Translations under genes and position numbers: made by a program
Shown: in pieces, positions 63,147-64,000 of the stretch
How the letters are laid out: every line of letters begins with the position of its first letter
Position numbering within the stretch: position 1 is the first letter of the stretch
Notes under the pieces: model-generated
What the model was told of the DNA's origin: nothing
What the model saw: only the letters and a program-made list of their open reading frames with translations
Databases searched by the model: none
NCBI RefSeq assembly: GCF_016864375.1
Contig: NZ_CP069354.1
Location: 2,501,501-2,565,500, forward strand
Direction: 5' to 3'
Length of the DNA stretch: 64,000 bases
Origin: Microvirga sp. VF16
GTDB taxonomy: Bacteria > Pseudomonadota > Alphaproteobacteria > Rhizobiales > Beijerinckiaceae

Positions 63147-64000
63147 CTAGCCCCCGCCTGCCGGATAATCGGCTCCCCGGCTTGTCTCCGCCCAGGCTTC
63201 GACTTCCGCAAGAGTTTCCTTGAGTTTCTCCCGGACGCCGTCGAGTGCAATGGCACCCAGGACAAGATGCTTGGGCGGATCGTTTGCCTCGACGACCTTG
63301 ATGATGGTTTCCGCCGCCCGAACGGGATCACCGGGCTGCTTGCCACTGTAGTTCGCCGTCGTTTCGAGGCGGGCGCCGACCGTCTCCTGGTAGTCGGCAA
63401 TCGTCGGGCGCCGCTGTTGCAGAGATCGGCCTGCCCAGTCGGTGCGGAAAGGCCCAGGCTCGACGCATGTCACCTTGATTCCAAGCGGCGCGACCTCTTT
63501 TGAAAGGGCATCGGACAGACCCTCCACCGCATGCTTGGTCGCCGCATAATAGCCCGAGCCTGGATAGCCGATGAATCCGGCCTGCGATGAGATATTGACG
63601 ATATGCCCGCGACGACGGGCTCGCATGCCGGGAAGCACTGCGCGGGTCATGGCTGCAAGGCCGAAGACATTTGTCTCGAACTGAGCGCGGATCTCCGCGT
63701 CATCACCTTCCTCGATGGAGGCTTGGTATCCATAGCCGGCATTGTTCACGAGCACGTCGATGGAACCGAAACGCGTCTCGGCCTCTTTGACGGCGGCGGT
63801 GATGTCGTCGTTTCTGGTGACATCGAGCGACAGGGCCAGAGTTCTGTCCTCATGTCCGCGAGTCAGATCCTGCACGCGGCTGACGTCGCGGGCCGTCACC
63901 ACGGCGCGCCAGCCCCGTTGCAGCACCAATTGAGCGAGTTCCCGCCCGAATCCGGTGGAGCAGCCTGTGATGAACCAGACGGGATTCTCATTGAGCGGCA
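63147..64000 (-). CDS. Short-chain dehydrogenase/reductase, cut at the window end
   Basis: The frame runs to the last base. Read on the minus strand, the end gives TG CCG CTC AAT GAG, so a single A beyond base 64000 would make the start codon, with the protein beginning PLNENPVWFITGCSTGFG. The visible 283 codons cover the whole classical SDR: cofactor motif TGCSTGFG, NNAGYG, and the catalytic Tyr and Lys in YYAATKHA, followed by PGPFRTDWAGRS. It is an NAD(P)-dependent oxidoreductase of unknown substrate. The C-terminus has the charged tail common in the group often annotated as oxidoreductase. Confidence 0.9.
   Translation of the reverse strand, partial: PLNENPVWFITGCSTGFGRELAQLVLQRGWRAVVTARDVSRVQDLTRGHEDRTLALSLDVTRNDDITAAVKEAETRFGSIDVLVNNAGYGYQASIEEGDDAEIRAQFETNVFGLAAMTRAVLPGMRARRRGHIVNISSQAGFIGYPGSGYYAATKHAVEGLSDALSKEVAPLGIKVTCVEPGPFRTDWAGRSLQQRRPTIADYQETVGARLETTANYSGKQPGDPVRAAETIIKVVEANDPPKHLVLGAIALDGVREKLKETLAEVEAWAETSRGADYPAGGG

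Overview
The window is a GC-rich, densely coded stretch of an alphaproteobacterial chromosome, most likely Hyphomicrobiales (Rhizobiales). The evidence is the abundance of ABC uptake operons, a Fur-type regulator without the zinc CxxC, an Irr-like iron box, and a family of long palindromic intergenic repeats with cores like AAAAGTGGATCCACTTTT. I associate such repeats with Methylobacteriaceae such as Microvirga, but the genus is only a guess. I see no rRNA, tRNA, CRISPR array, phage or insertion sequence.

Layout. 1-7.9 kb: the end of an AraC-type regulator, a Ca2+/H+ antiporter, a small K+ channel, a lipoprotein, an unknown exported protein, then a metal operon (two-domain multicopper oxidase, ZIP transporter with a periplasmic domain, Fur-type regulator) with a clear promoter and operator, and a methyltransferase. 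8.1-16.5 kb, minus strand: arginase, class III cyclase, two tiny XapX proteins, a haloperoxidase-like hydrolase, an MFS exporter coupled to a Tat-exported amidohydrolase, and an isochorismatase-like hydrolase. A broken AraC gene lies at 16.8-17.0 kb. 17.3-24.3 kb: GNAT, NagZ and a five-gene Opp/Dpp-type transporter, probably for amino-sugar oligosaccharides or cell-wall fragments.

24.4-33.7 kb: a catabolic cassette made of a SelA-like PLP enzyme, an IclR regulator, RidA, a cog3964 amidohydrolase and a second Opp-type transporter. 34.0-42.6 kb: a LysR regulator divergent from a third Opp-type transporter that ends in a CocE/NonD serine hydrolase. 42.7-47.6 kb: a polyamine/iron-type ABC importer with an endonuclease/exonuclease/phosphatase-family enzyme. 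47.7-50.7 kb, minus strand: a lytic transglycosylase, an exported protein and a DUF900 hydrolase. 50.8-57.0 kb, minus strand: a LacI-controlled glycan cassette (DUF2264 protein, 2-hydroxyacid dehydrogenase, sugar isomerase, solute-binding protein) without permease or ATPase genes. 57.1-58.4 kb: an EamA-type transporter and a small membrane protein. 59.1-62.5 kb: a TonB-dependent siderophore receptor and a RhtX/FptX-type permease behind an Irr-box-like site. The window closes with a YbaK-type deacylase and a short-chain dehydrogenase cut one base before its likely start codon.

The window reads as a nutrient-scavenging island: four complete ABC importers and one orphan binding protein, most paired with the enzyme that would process the cargo and with a local regulator. 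The best candidates for undescribed biology are the SelA-like/amidohydrolase/RidA cassette, the DUF2264 cassette with its operator, and the self-regulated multicopper oxidase-ZIP-Fur operon. Recurring stem-loops follow solute-binding protein genes.
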